From: Microstegium vimineum | Taxonomy: Eukaryota; Streptophyta; Magnoliopsida; Poales; Poaceae | Reading direction: 5' to 3' | Assembly (NCBI GenBank): GCA_022036555.1 | Contig: CM039124.1 | Coordinates: forward strand, 53,119,583-53,183,582 | DNA: 64,000 bases | Shown: positions 1 through 11,718 of the stretch, piece by piece | How the letters are laid out: each line of letters begins with the position of its first letter | Numbering within the stretch: the stretch's first letter is position 1 | The notes under the pieces: model-generated | Database searches by the model: none | The model's input: the letters and a program-made list of their open reading frames with translations, nothing else | What the model was told of the DNA's origin: nothing | Program-made: the position numbers and the translations under genes

Positions 1-739
1 GGAGGGGTCGAGCCATCAGCGGCAGGACCCGCCGTCGGTGGAACGCCGACGCGACAATCTCCGCGGTAAGGCCCCTCTCCTTCAGACGCTTGAGCGCGTC
101 CAGCAAGCCCTTGAGGTGCTTCTGCTTGTCCGTCGGGATGTCGTACCTCCAGCGCTCGGGCTCGGCGTCGAGTGTCTTCCCGGTGTACGCCGGGAGTAGA
201 TCGTCGTCGTTCCTCAGGTAGAACCACCCGGAATGCCACCCGGAGTGGCTCGAGGACGGGTTCGCGGAAAGCCAAAGCTCCGGCCGCCTGACGAAGATGT
301 TGCACCACCCGACCCTGACCTTCCGACGGGTGCCCTTGCTGACCGGGGCGTTGAAGATGTTGGCCTTGAAGATGTGAAGCCACACATCCCAATGGGGCTC
401 GATCCCCAGGTAGCCCTCGCACACCGCGGCGAAGACCGCCGCCTGGTTGACGCCGTTGGGGGTGAGGTGCTGGAGCTCCACTTCGTAGTGGTAGAGGAGC
501 GCGCGCAGGAAGCGGTTGGGTGGGGCCCCTAGCCCCGCCCGGTGGAAGACCTCAAACGACACCACGTACCCCTCCGGCAGGTTGGGCTCGGCGTGGTCCC
601 GCGGCGGAGCAATCCACTCCAGCCTCTCCGCCGTGGTAACGGGCCGGAGAAGTCCACTCTCCACCAACCCCACCAGATACGATTCACGGACCGAGGAAGC
701 GGGCCAGTTATCGGCGCCGATGAGCTGGAAAGCGGCCAT
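1..739 (-). CDS. Antisense retrotransposon gene, exon 1, PF04195-like (partial)
   Basis: Reading the minus strand from the ATG at 739-737, all 246 codons to the window edge are open. The protein parallels exon 1 of the copy-2 gene (start 44722) along its whole length: an N-terminal FQLIGADNWPASS stretch, then GLLRPVTT, EGYVVSFEVFHRAGLG and SGWFYLRNDDDLLPAYT. Known: this type is annotated as 'putative gypsy type transposon' domain (PF04195/Transposase_28) in grasses, of unknown function. It runs opposite to the element's expected gag-pol. Compared with copy 2 there is one in-frame 3-nt insertion near position 360, so the reading frame is conserved between two diverged copies. Confidence 0.8.
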   Translation of the reverse strand, partial: MAAFQLIGADNWPASSVRESYLVGLVESGLLRPVTTAERLEWIAPPRDHAEPNLPEGYVVSFEVFHRAGLGAPPNRFLRALLYHYEVELQHLTPNGVNQAAVFAAVCEGYLGIEPHWDVWLHIFKANIFNAPVSKGTRRKVRVGWCNIFVRRPELWLSANPSSSHSGWHSGWFYLRNDDDLLPAYTGKTLDAEPERWRYDIPTDKQKHLKGLLDALKRLKERGLTAEIVASAFHRRRVLPLMARPL

Positions 740-929
740 GGGAACGGCGGTTTGCTCGGACTTGGCGGTGGATGGTACGTTTCCTATCTTTCTCCTCCCC
801 TCTCGCTCGCTCAGATTTCCTGCTCGCGGGACGCCTAAGGCAGGGGCGGAGAGAAGAAAGCAAGGAAGGCGAAGGCAAGGAGGCGGGGAAGGCAAGTGCG
901 TGGAAAAGGCACCAGATCCCTCACCCCAC

Positions 930-937
930 TACTTATA
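930..937 (-). promoter_or_regulatory. TATA box of the antisense gene (copy 1)
   Basis: On the minus strand the sequence reads CGCGTATAAGTAG, about 190 nt upstream of the ATG at 739. The same 13 bases lie at the same relative place before the antisense gene of copy 2 (44513-44520). Conservation in two diverged copies supports a real promoter. Confidence 0.6.
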
Positions 938-1129
938 CGCGGGAGGCCAACGGACGGATCCGGCAACAGGCAAGAGAATCTCCGCATTTAGTTCTCCTGT
1001 ACTTCCTTCCTCGTATTCCCTCCAGGATAAGGCGTACCGTCCCATCATCGGGCTCCGCGCCGCACTCCGCTCTGTAACCGCACTGTTGCGCCGAACGGAC
1101 ACCGCCTAAAAAGGCGTGCGGCCGGAAAC

Positions 1130-2290
1130 ATCGTCTTTGAGGGTAAGGAATCTTGAGGCAGCGAGAGCTGGCCCTCGAAAGAGGGTTCGACAGCTACCCT
1201 CGAGTGCCCGAGGCCAGAAATGACCTCGGGTTAGGACCTCGGTCCACCCCCAAAATCTCGAGGGGATAAAGGCCGGCCTACAAACGGGCTCGATAGCCCC
1301 CCTCGAGTGCTCGAGGCCCGACGGGCCTCGGGTCGTCAACCGCAGTTCATTCCATGGCCTCGAAGGGGTAAAGGCTGGCCCGTCCGGGGGTTCGACAGCC
1401 TCCCTCGAGAGCTCCGACTCAGGTATGTCCCCAAGTTCAATACAACAACCACCTGCTTTTCCCCTCGGCGGTCCACAAGGTCGGACTCCTCCTCCTGAGG
1501 ATAGCGTCGGATGACGAACCATCCGTCAAATCTTGAGGGAGCGAAGGCTGACCCTTACATAGGGTTCGACAGCCGCCCTCGAGTACCTGAGGTCAGGAAG
1601 GACCCATGGTTAACGGACTCCGGTCCACCCCCAAATCTTGAGGGAGCGAAGGCTGGCTCCACGAACGGAGTTCGACAGCCGCCCTCGAGTACACGAGTCA
1701 GGGATGTCCCGGTAGCTCGAGAACGAACTCTCGAGGCTTCCTGGGACATATCCGAGGCATACCTAGGAACACCTAAGGATCCCTACGCTGGGGGGCATCG
1801 AGCCACCAACTCCTATCGAATGGGGTTGGCACCTTGGTGGTCCACATGGTCGTGCTTAGTGAGCCGTACGGCTTGCTTAACAATGAGAACGCCTCCGGGC
1901 CACTAGTCGACTCCTATCGAACGGGGTCGAGTTCTCACTCGGATTTTTACCCGCACAGGGCACCATTTCTAATGGACTAATGCCCGAGAACAGCTCACCG
2001 AGGACTTCGGGCTCGTCCTAACGAGGATAGCACGATGCTCTTCACCCCACGATCCGAGCGAAAGGATCCGTGGGAAGGACGCTATGAGGTAGTGAAGGCC
2101 TAGCCATTCGAGGGCTCGAGGGCCCGACTACGCACGGCACCCCTCGACGAAAGAGGGTCGAAAAACTCGTAACCTGGCAGTCAGATTCGACCTCTCGGGC
2201 GGGGCGCTCTGGCTCCAGTGGTGCTCGAGGGAGCGAAGGCTGGCCCTCGGTAGGGTTCGACAGCCGCCCTCGAACACGTCTCTTTTCAGG
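1130..2290 (+). repeat. TCGA-rich repeated units in the 3' untranslated zone (copy 1)
   Basis: Six imperfect units share a core of the form GGTTCGACAGCCGCCCTCGAG preceded by a GAGCGAAGGCTGGCC-like stretch. The cores lie near 1188, 1292, 1392, 1565, 1669 and 2255, so most are 100-180 bp apart. The same six units occur in the same order and similar spacing in copy 2. Known: 3' untranslated regions of Tat-lineage elements often carry hypervariable tandem repeats. Confidence 0.7.
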
Positions 2291-2368
2291 AAAAGGAGTG
2301 GAATCGACCCCTCGACAGGGTGCCGCGTCTCCACGTATCCTTAAAAAAACCACTACACAACATATTTT

Positions 2369-2576
2369 AGCCCCCAGAGGAGTTCTTAATCACTCCTCTG
2401 GGGCCTTGGGGGCTACCCCCGCGGGGTGCGCTCGCGCGCACCCCACGGAGAATCAGATTTCTCACTAACCTTGCAGGCCAAGGATAAGACCTCCGGGCAA
2501 TCCTTACTCCCTCCGAGAAACGCGTATCATAGCCCCCAGAGGAGTTCTAAATCACTCCTCTGGGGTCTCGGGGGCT
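2369..2576 (+). other. Hairpin cluster before the 3' LTR (copy 1)
   Basis: Three inverted repeats lie in a row. 2369-2414 and 2531-2576 each pair AGCCCCC plus AGAGGAGT with their complements across an 8-nt loop. 2423-2444 pairs GGGGTGCGC with GCGCACCCC. The last hairpin ends 2 bp before the LTR, so it overlaps the purine-rich stretch expected to prime plus-strand DNA synthesis. The order is conserved in copy 2 (42880-43087). Confidence 0.7.
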
Positions 2577-2578
2577 AC

Positions 2579-3866
2579 TGTCGGGTACGAAGGTAAGGGG
2601 TACCCTAAACCCTTCGATAAATTAACGCTAAACATAGCAACCATTTTTAAGGCAAGGGTCAGCCCACTACTCGGTGAGACGCGGCCCATCGATCGAGGGT
2701 CCCCTCTGCACCAACCACGGCAACAAGCCACGGGCCGGCTCCACCTCGATGACGGACGAAGGGTCGAGCGAACGACCCCCGGCTCCACCTCGATGACGGA
2801 CGAAGGGTCGAGCGAACGACCCCCGGCTCCACCTCGATGACGGACGAAGGGTCGAACGAACGACCCCCGGCTCCACCTCGACGACGGACGAGGGGTCGAA
2901 CGAACGACCCCCTGACCTCTACCTCGACTTCAAACTCTCGAACCCCGTCGACGCCTCGACCTCCCCCTCGACCAAGGGTCAAGCAGACGACCCTCGGACA
3001 AGGGGCTCGATTAACCCAACTGCTCTGGTATGGGTTAAAGTGAACCCACCTGACGACATGGGCGCCCGCGTCCGCTGTCAAATCCGCCAACTCCCCGTCC
3101 ATTCCCCGATTCCCGTCAACTGTGCTGCCACTGTCGCCACTACGCGAGTACGGACCCCAACAGTACCCCTCAGAAAGTGAACAGTGCGACCCTCGACGAC
3201 GACTTCGGGAACGCGACGGAGTCACACAGGGCTCGACCCCCTCCCTCGACCGGGGGGGGGGGCTCGACCCCCTCCTCTTCAACAACTCCGGTACGGAAGC
3301 CGTCCCATCCGCCCCGTCCCGCTTCGGCCGAGGGACTCGTGCCCGCCTGCAGACACTGCACAGCGACGACTTCTACTGCCGCCACGACCAGGGACGCCTG
3401 AAGGACGAGAAGGCCATGCCGCCACAGTGCCCGACGTCTCTCCGCCAACACTGTGCCGCAAATACGCCGCCCATACTTCTACTATTAGGACCTTGTACCC
3501 TCGGAACTTCCCTTGGTCTATAAAAGGGGACGCCGGGGTAGAGTATGAGGGATCGATCGGCTCCTACTTCATCTAGGACTCTGATCGGACTTTCGTTCTC
3601 AGGGACCCTAGTTCACACTCCACACACCGCCACTCGATCGACCCCTCGGGTGGCCCGATCCGTGTAACACTGCTTGTACCCCCCCTGTACAAGCACGCTT
3701 TGGGTGCGAGATAATACAAGTCATCCTCCCCCCGCTGGACGTAGGGCCTTCTTTGCCCGAACCAGGATAAACCTTGTGTCCATCTTGCATCACGTCTGAG
3801 AGAGGGAGCACGCGTTATACAAATTTACTCGTTGGTGGTCTTGACCCCCGGGTCATAACACCGACA
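2579..3866 (+). repeat. 3' LTR of copy 1
   Basis: The LTR is 1288 bp, starts TGTCGGGTACGAAGG and ends CATAACACCGACA, with the usual TG...CA ends and a longer inverted TGTCGG/CCGACA. It contains a 45-bp minisatellite (about 2740-2910, four units around CTCGATGACGGACGAAGGG) and a TATA box at 3519. It aligns with the LTRs at 41555-42877 and 54692-55740 in reverse complement. Confidence 0.9.
3519..3526 (+). promoter_or_regulatory. LTR TATA box (copy 1)
   Basis: TATAAAAG lies in the context GGTCTATAAAAGGGGACG. Transcription would begin near 3550, leaving about 315 bp of R plus U5 before the LTR end. The motif is kept in both copy-2 LTRs. Confidence 0.6.
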
Positions 3867-5917
3867 CTAATACTTAATTATATATGGGGTAAACATGATA
3901 ATGTTGAACTAAATACATTATAAACAAATAATGGTTTTATTCAATATTTATGCTTGTGAGCAAGTATTAAAAGTAGTATAGTATGAACAGTGCACATTTG
4001 CATACACATCACAATTGGGCTATTCTTGAGCGGTGGGCTATGCATATATGTGAAGAGATTCAAGGAGAAGGCTCTTTAATAATCTACAATCGCTTGACAA
4101 TATGAATTGTTGTATTTAGTTATCTCAATTCGAAAACTGTTATAAAATGTGTTTACATGTGAGTATGTGACAGATGTATATATTGGTAAGTGTAGGAATT
4201 AACACAGTAGCATATGTTCAATGCATCTGAATTCCTCAAGTTGGACATGTCTGTATACTTCAGAATTGCTACTCCTTAGAGTTAATACATAGTTGTCTGT
4301 CTGTATATTAGGAACTGTTACTTCTTAGAGTTAACATATAGTTGATTGTTTATACATTTTTTCATTAGAGAAGCACATCTAACCTCTAACGTGCGCTTGT
4401 ATTTAATATTTTCAGTTAGAGAGAACATAAGTGGTCATAGCAGATCAGCACAAGCAACGACTGAGAGCTTCTCAACAATGCACTAGAGATTTTGTGGATG
4501 GGCTAGTTCAGTACATTTCCTCGCACATGAAGAATTATAGGTACTCTAGCAAAGAGAATGTCAATATGGTTATGGAGCAGGTATCCTCACTCCCATGTGC
4601 TTCTTGTGATGACAAGGACAACAATTGACGTCAACTTCTACCAATTTGTTTTAATCATTGCTAGTTGCAGCATTGCTATATCCTTGGTAGATTTGTTTTT
4701 AATTTTGCCACTTAATGCATATGAGCATGAAAGTATTAGAAACTAATGTTGGTTGAAGCCTAAACAGATATGTAACCATGTAAAAAAACTTTAAAATATT
4801 GGCACTACAAAAGGGGGGGGAGTGAGGGATTAACTGTTAAAATGGTTCTTTTTCCTCGATGCTTGATATTATTGAAAGTTCTTCATTAGAATAGTGCAAG
4901 AGTGACTCCTAACAAATATACAATGGAATAGCATCACCATTTTAGTGGACATTAGTACATTATTACAGACTTGTTTATTGAGTACATGTGCATATGTTCC
5001 TTAATATCGACTCAAATTCACCACTACATGTAATTTACTTCCCTGATGACAAACAAGAAGATATTATATAAAGTGAAGTTACTGCAGAAGACATGTGTAA
5101 GTGTAACTGACAATCAGAATTAATTACGGGCATGTTGTATCCTTCCGAAGTTCCCCAGTTCATAGATTTGTTGATGACTAAAACATCTATTTAGGACCAG
5201 CATAATATCAAAACGATGCAAATGTTGTGTTTTAAGAAAATTGTGTAAATGTTCTGAAATTTGGGTCTTTGTTTTGACCTTGTTGTGACATAAGTTTCAC
5301 CCCTTATAGTATTCGTCATGTTATTCACTCTATCTGCTAGCAAAGGGTATTGGTTAGGGTTTATGCGCCTGATAAACCATTTGAATAAAATATTCTCAGT
5401 GTTCTCATAATTGTTTATGTGATGGTTTTAAAGTTCCTTGATTCCTTTGCGAGAGGCACATCGGTCATGGCGGGATAAGCTTTTTTAGCATAAGTATGCC
5501 TCATGCCATGCCGACCATTTTCATATCATGCTAGTTTAAGCACAACCGTCTAGCGTCGACTATATTATACTAGTTTTTTTTTTTGCAGTTTGCACTGTTG
5601 CCATGTATTGAGAGCCATTGTGGGTTTCATGTCTATTCTGAAGAATATTATGGATGAGATGTCTAGTTTACTACTCCGTAGTATTAGCCTTTTGCTTTTC
5701 ATAAAACAAGTGGCTACATGTTTCACGCACAATAAGATGTATTTTGTGTTTTCATGAATGATCATCATTACACGAGGCTTCAACTTATATATATCATTGA
5801 AACATGAGATTCTTGGGAATAACAGGCCTATGCAACTATTTATGATTGAGTAGTTTCGCTAAATGGTAAAAAAACAACTCTTCTTAATGCAGGGTCTTAT
5901 ACAGTCAGGACATGAGC
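3867..5917. other. AT-rich intergenic DNA, no gene recognised
   Basis: About 2 kb of AT-rich sequence with many stops in all frames. The longest open stretch (4431-4628, plus) shows no domain I can name. No terminal repeats or host exon structure were seen. Confidence 0.5.
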
Positions 5918-6650
5918 ATAGATCAATGTTTTAAATCTCCGGCTATGCCTCTTAGTTGTTGTCCTTCTCAGTAGCTAAGCGCAGCTATAGCCGGAAATAG
6001 CTGCCGCTAAGCCGTTTAGCTGTTTAAAAGAAAAAAAAGAAAAAAACAAAACAAAACCCAATCCAAGTCGCTTGTAGCTGCCTCCATGCCGATTCAAGAT
6101 GTCGCCACTGCCGCTACTCAAAGCCGTTGTTGTCGGTTGCCTTAGCTCGAAGCGGTCGCCGTCGGCCGCTCCGCTTGAAGCCACGCACCCTCGGAGTCGC
6201 GCTTGGAGAAGGCCGGAGTAGTCGCGTCGCACCACCATCTTCAATCCACAGCCGACACCGGCACAGTAGCCGTTGCCGCCAGCGCCAGCTCAAAGCTGCC
6301 ACTCAGAGGTAGCCACGCTTGGGGAAGAGTGGAAGACTGAAGAGTTGTGTCGATCCACCGGCTTGAATCCACAGTCGTCGTCGCTTTTGTAGCGCTGGAG
6401 AGCGTGCGCAGCAGTGGAGTCTAGGGTTGCGTGGTTTGAGCATTTGTCTAGGAGGCATATTGGGCCGACTATGTCCTTGGCCCAACAATGCTTTAGATGC
6501 TGGTCTGCCGCTAAACGAAGAACTATTTCGCGGTAATCTTTGGCTAAACAATGTTATTAGCGCCTCAGATTTCTTAGCGCGAAAAACACAATCTCTTAGC
6601 TTTTTCCTTCCCTAGCAGCTATCTTCGGCTCCAGAGATTTAAAACTTTGG
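5918..6650. mobile_element. Candidate TIR element with GC-rich cargo
   Basis: Near 5923 the sequence reads CAATGTTTTAAATCTCCGG. Its near-exact inverse (GAGATTTAAAACTTTGG, from CCAAAGTTTTAAATCTCTGG) lies near 6630-6647. Between them AT-rich ends enclose a GC-rich core (about 6060-6420) with codon-like composition. This layout is typical of non-autonomous MULE or hAT elements that captured gene sequence. I found no convincing target-site duplication, so class and exact ends are uncertain. Confidence 0.45.
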
Positions 6651-7002
6651 CGTATATTGATGTTATAGGAGATTGGTGTGATTAGTGATGTAGCACGAGT
6701 GTACCATTGGCTGATTAGTCGTTTGCACAGTCGTCTAAGTGATATTGTTGGAACTGACTTGTACGAGTAAATCTTTTATGCGACACCCAGTAATAACAAA
6801 GAGTTCGAGTGGATAGTTCAGAAAGACTCGAAAATTATTGTTTGACATTACGACGCTCATGGTATGTATTATTTTGTAAACTCCATAACATATAAATTGA
6901 TAGATAAATACAATATTTGATTGTCTTTACGTATTGACTGAATGCTGAAATCTAATATTTCATTATAGACAATGAGACTCGGCGAGCTGTAGTGAGAGAT
7001 CA
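6651..7002. other. Intergenic DNA, nothing recognised
   Basis: AT-rich sequence with no gene-like open frame, inverted repeat or RNA gene that I can see. Confidence 0.5.
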
Positions 7003-9512
7003 TGTTGACGAAATATCGGTGATAGTCCACATAGGTGTATGCCCACGGGGATAGATTAGGTGGTAAGATGTGCATGGTCTGAACTAGATGGTAATACAAA
7101 AACCAAGACACAAGATTTTAGACTGGTTCAGGACATCAGCGTGACGTAAAACTCTAAATATTATGTTCCGATAAATTTTATTGATGTGTGATTGTATTGA
7201 TGTGTCATGAGGTATGACGTACAAATGTATATCGTGATACATGAGAGATCTATGAGGTATGTAAGAGAGCTTGTCCCCTAGGTGATCCATACCCCTCTTA
7301 TATACTCCAGAGAGGTAGGATTACAAGTAGAATATCCGATTTGATACTATCTTCTCTAGCCTTACGGTACACACCAAGTAGTGTCATGCATCGCACGCCT
7401 ATCTTGTGGGATAGTCCATCCTAGATGGTGCGGCCCATGTCTATCCTTGAGGGTATGGGGGTTTTATTCCCCCACAGCAAGTCCTCGAGTACCTTGTATT
7501 CTTCTGGCAACACCATTTTGAGCTTGTATGAGCAAGTGTTGAGCAGCAAAGTCGGAGGAGTATAGCAGCAGTAACCGTATCCAACCAATAGAGCTAACCA
7601 GGTGTGCTCGGATATGACCATGCATGTCTTGCTTGGAGGATGTACCACGCTCAAGTTCAAAATTTAGATACACACGCACCGCAAGGTGTAGTGGGTACAC
7701 TGTAATCCCCGAGCCTGCTAGAAGATGAAAAATGTATCTTGTAGCAGGGTCAAAGAAAATGAATTTGAATCATCGTGGAATTCTTAGCGTAGTATGATCA
7801 TTAAGGCTCTCGACATGCTACCCAGAATCAGCACCCTGATCCGAACAACTTGATGGTACACCACCTCATCCAACAGGCTCTGGTCGATGATGAAGGTGAG
7901 TCGTAGACGAGGTTGGCGAGAGCCGGGACGAGTCGTTGACGAGGTCAGCGAGAGTCATGATGAGTTGACGATGACGGAACACGAGAGGCATGACGAGTCG
8001 TCGACGTGTTCGGCGATGAGGGTCGACGAGAGGCGTGACTAGTCATCGACGAGGTCGGTGAGAGCCAAGTTGAGTCGTTTGGCGAGGTCGGCGAGAGTCA
8101 TGACAGGTCGACGAGGTCAGCAAGAGCCATGACGGGTCGGCGACGAGGTCAGCGAGAGCCGTGACGAGTCAATGACGAGGTTAGTCCCCAGCTTAGTTGG
8201 CGAGCACTGGTCCACGATAAGGCCAGTCCGTAGCCTAGTTAGCGAGCACTGGTCGACGACGTCACCTTTGCTTGATCTTGCTGTGATAGCAGTGATCGCA
8301 GCCATCATAGCATCGGTCGTGGTTGTCATAGTGCCAATCATCACCACAATCTTTGCGACACGGCTGGCGAGCGATCCGAATGATATCATCTGACCCAGCT
8401 TCTGAGCGTCAATAATAAGCTTGATGACGATCCTAATACCTGCAATACAAATACATAGAGTGGGTAGTACATGATGTGCATATGGACTTCGAAGAAATTC
8501 AACAATTATGAAATATCATAGGCGACATCATGTTTGTTTGCAATATTGATGTTTGGTGAACATGAAAGACGCCCGCTAGTCTATTATTGAGGCCCAGCCC
8601 CGGGTAGCTTGCATCAGTTCATAACACAGAGCACTGGGGGCCATGCACGTGTAGGAAGACAAGTGTCACTGAGGAGCCACTGCTGACCACCCATGACGCA
8701 GAGCGTTGGAGCTCGTGTGCATGTGTAGGGAGTAGTCAGGGCAGGGTTGTCTCTAGAAAGCACGAATAAAGACGTGGCAAGTCGGTGAGCCGATGGCCGA
8801 GCCGTTAGTTTGTAATTGAAGACAGTGGTTGTTCGGCGAGTTGATCGCGATTATAGAGATTATCTTAAAGATGTTGAGAATGGATAGAATGCATCTCATA
8901 TGTGTTAGACATGGAGAAAATACATCTTGAATGTGTGAGACATATAAAAGACATCTTAAAGGCGTAAAGCCTAGAGCATCCGAAGATGCATGGAGATGGC
9001 ATATTCGGATATATACAAATGTTTGAGAATATTTAGTAAAGTATTAAAGCGTGACTTAGCTTGATTGTCATCGAGTAGAGTAGTCGAAACAATCGAGCGG
9101 TGTGGTCGGCGTGCCGTGATGTTGGAGTAGATGACAAGATCGGCGAGAGTCGTGATGTGTCATCGTCAAGGGACGACGAGATCCCTGGTGGCGAGGGGTC
9201 GGCGAGAGCCACGACAAGTCGATGACGAGGTCGACGGCAAGGACTGTCGACGAGGTCCGCGATGTGGGACGTCGATGAGATCGGCGACGAGAACCGTCGA
9301 CGAGAGCAAACCCATCTGGTTCGCTTGGATCTGCGCGCACCCCCTACCTGGCGCGCCACTATCGACAAAAGATCGGCGATAGTCCACATAGGGGTATGCC
9401 ACGGTGATAGATTAGGCGGTAAGGTGTGCGTGATCCAAACTAGATGGTAATAGAAGCACCAAGACACAAGATTTTAGACATGTTCAAATCGTCAGTGTGA
9501 CGTAAATGTGTG
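7003..9512 (+). repeat. Eroded non-coding LTR element (LARD/TRIM-like)
   Basis: A block at 7016-7150 (GATAGTCCACATAGG, then CAAGACACAAGATTTTAGAC and GTGACGTAAA) recurs in the same direction at 9373-9505, as expected for two LTRs. The right copy is preceded by CTACCTGGCGCGCCACTATC, like an internal/LTR junction. After the left block a TATA-like CTTATATACTCC occurs near 7297. The 1.6 kb between holds no polymerase frame, only stop-ridden GC-rich repeats. The right LTR is truncated near 9510. The boundaries are approximate. Confidence 0.5.
7893..8200. repeat. Degenerate 30-36 bp tandem repeat
   Basis: About nine variants of GACGAGGTCGGCGAGAGC followed by GTGACGAGTCG lie in tandem. A second cluster of the same motif occurs at 9130-9310, inside the same eroded element, so the array is probably part of its internal region. 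Confidence 0.6.
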
Positions 9513-10188
9513 TTCGTGTGCATGATTACATTTCTGGGGCAGGTGATGCTGATGCCAACGACTTGTTGCTCCTATTGAACACTATGACTCCTAAGGTCTG
9601 AAACTTTCGTGGTAAATGGATGTAGGGTGTGAGCGGTAGTGTTCGTTAGCAGTTCTTTTGGCATGTTACTAGAATTTATCATGTACCAGGACTATCTAGA
9701 TGTTTGATCACTAAATATCTACAGTGTAATAATAAGGCACATGGAAGTGAGTTCTTGGCATAGTACAAGTTATCTTTATCTTGATCTTGGAAGTAAGTTT
9801 GTTGTGGCATAGTATAATGCATATTTCATCAATCGCTTAGTTTATATTATTTATGTATAGTTAGAAGAAAAGCAATAGCAACACACCATCATTAGTAGCC
9901 GCTCCAAACCGCAATCAACGTAAACATAGATGATGGAACCTCCCTTAACCAACCAATAATATAGCTAGACACAAGATACAAGAATATACTAGATGTTACT
10001 AGAAGTGTTAACAATTCACTGCTCTTTTTTAGTTACCACATTCTGAGATCAAGCGCGATCGACTGGTTAGTCATCGAGGCGCGGTTTCCGCCACTAAATC
10101 TTGTCAACATGCAGTGTAGAATAATGCAGCTTCGGCTCCGAGCGCATCACCCGAGCAGCGGTGATGAACCCATCGGGTGGAGAGAAAG
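9513..10188. other. Intergenic DNA, no gene recognised
   Basis: Low-complexity and AT-rich sequence with no long open frame and no clear transposon ends. Confidence 0.5.
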
Positions 10189-10196
10189 GCGGGGAG

Positions 10197-10897
10197 TCAG
10201 CCTGGGTGTTCGATTCCTCAGAATCCTCGGTACCAAGCACTTTCGGTTTCAGTAAATTCGGTTCGGTTCCGGTATTTACCGAAGGAACCGAACACAGTAC
10301 AGTCGGCTGTCACGTGGGAGATGAGGATGTCGTGTGAGAGCAAGAGACGAAGACGACGGCGGTGCGGGCACGCGGCCGTCGCAGCGTGGTGCGGGCGAAT
10401 CAAAGGCGACGGCGAAGGTGCGGGCGAGGGGCGACCCCAGGGTGCGGCTGCCGGCTGCGCGTGCGCCGTTTCTGCCTCGCCGAGTCGGGGGATGGCTGGG
10501 AGTCTAGAGAAGGCTCGGCTGCTCGAGGTTGCCGCTCGCCGGGTCGCGGGGTCGGGGCGTCGCCGCGTCGGGGTCGGGGTCTGGGACTCGGTCACTCGGG
10601 GGAGTCGGGGCTGCGGCCTGCGGGAGCCGAGAGGTGGGCTGGGGGTAGATTGGGAAAAGTGGGAAGGGAAGAGTGACCTAGGGTTTGGCCTTTAGATGGG
10701 CTGTTGGTGGGCTAATTCGGTGGGCCGTTGGTGGGCTAATTCGGTTACTTCGGTACTTTCGCTTTACCGAGGTATAGAATCAAAAATACCTCGGTAAATT
10801 CAGTACCTGAGAACTGGGAACCGAACCTGGAACCGATTTTTTAGTTTCGGTAAATTCGGTTCGGTTCTCGGTTTTCGGTATTTCGTGCCCAGATTGA
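10197..10897. mobile_element. Non-autonomous hAT-type element with GC-rich cargo
   Basis: The 8-bp sequence GCGGGGAG flanks the element on both sides (10189-10196 and 10898-10905), as expected of hAT insertion. The ends are TCAGCCTGGGTGTTCG and, inverted, TCAATCTGGGCACGAAAT. Subterminal regions are packed with TTCGGTT/AACCGAA repeats. The centre (about 10320-10680) is GC-rich and open for 172 codons on the plus strand (10177-10695), overlapping a 125-codon minus frame. No transposase domain is visible. It shares its ends with the element at 25035-25532. Confidence 0.75.
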
Positions 10898-10905
10898 GCG
10901 GGGAG

Positions 10906-11701
10906 GGAAATAGGGATGGCGTGAAGGCATACAGACCGAAGATGATCGACAACGGTGACGGGCCGGCGGCACGCGGAGAGGAGGAAGCTGAGGCCACGCC
11001 GCTGCTCGTGGTCATGGGGTCTTGGGATCTTGGCACGTACGCCGACCGGACACAGCGTGGTTCGCTAGAAAAATGCAACTGGTGTAGTGTATGAGCTCAT
11101 TTAGACGTGAGAGAGCAATGTAGAGCGCGGTCGTTGTGTTCGTCGTGACTATGATTGTGAAGTGGCTATTTGTGCTTCTTATCAGGTTTAGGGCGAACTA
11201 CGAGTCAAGATCATGCCAAAGGCTAGCTAGTGCTTGTTATTGCACGTGAACAACAAACTTTTTGATGCATGGCCATCTTGGAAATTTTTTGGTTTCTTGG
11301 GTATAAACTGGTGACTTCACGTGACAACGTGTAGTTTATCTTCGAAGAGTAGACCCATCAGTTGGACAGACTCGGACAAGAATACCTTGCGCACCAATCT
11401 CAAAAAAAAGAATACCTTGCGCACCGTTGTAGCCTGTAGATTGAGTAATCCAAGTGCATTTATGTGATGAGATTGTATCTAGTGGTACTTGAAATTCGTC
11501 GTCGCTGCGGTTTTCTTGTTACTCTTATTTGTCACTCTTAGTGGTTGCCACTAGCTAGACAACTTGGAGCAGGAAGGGAGTGCTGCTAAAAGTTAGTAAT
11601 TGTTCTTACCTTAGCCACATCCGATGTTCTTGTGAGGGGTTCTTGCGTCTATTCTCTGCGGGTGATTACAAAGGTGATTCTAGTGGACTGCTTGTGACAT
11701 T
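10906..11701. other. Intergenic DNA, no gene recognised
   Basis: Mixed-composition sequence between the hAT element and the SINE. No exon-like open frame, RNA gene or inverted repeat was recognised. Confidence 0.5.
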
Positions 11702-11718
11702 GATCATCATAACATGGA

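Larger units (their letters stand above)
1..3866 (+). mobile_element. Ty3/gypsy LTR retrotransposon, Tat lineage, 3' portion (copy 1)
   Basis: This is the 3' part of an LTR retrotransposon cut by the left window edge. From left to right it holds the start of an antisense gene (1-739, minus), a repeat-rich untranslated zone (about 1130-2578) and a complete LTR (2579-3866). Each part matches the second copy at 41555-55740 in the opposite orientation, so gag-pol of this copy should lie off the left edge on the plus strand. It is clearly diverged from copy 2, so it is a separate, probably older insertion. The target-site duplication cannot be tested without the left flank. Confidence 0.88.

Noticed and set aside
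5918..6650. Target-site duplication for the TIR element
   Set aside because: Neither 8-bp nor 9-bp flanks match at any plausible boundary, so class was left open.
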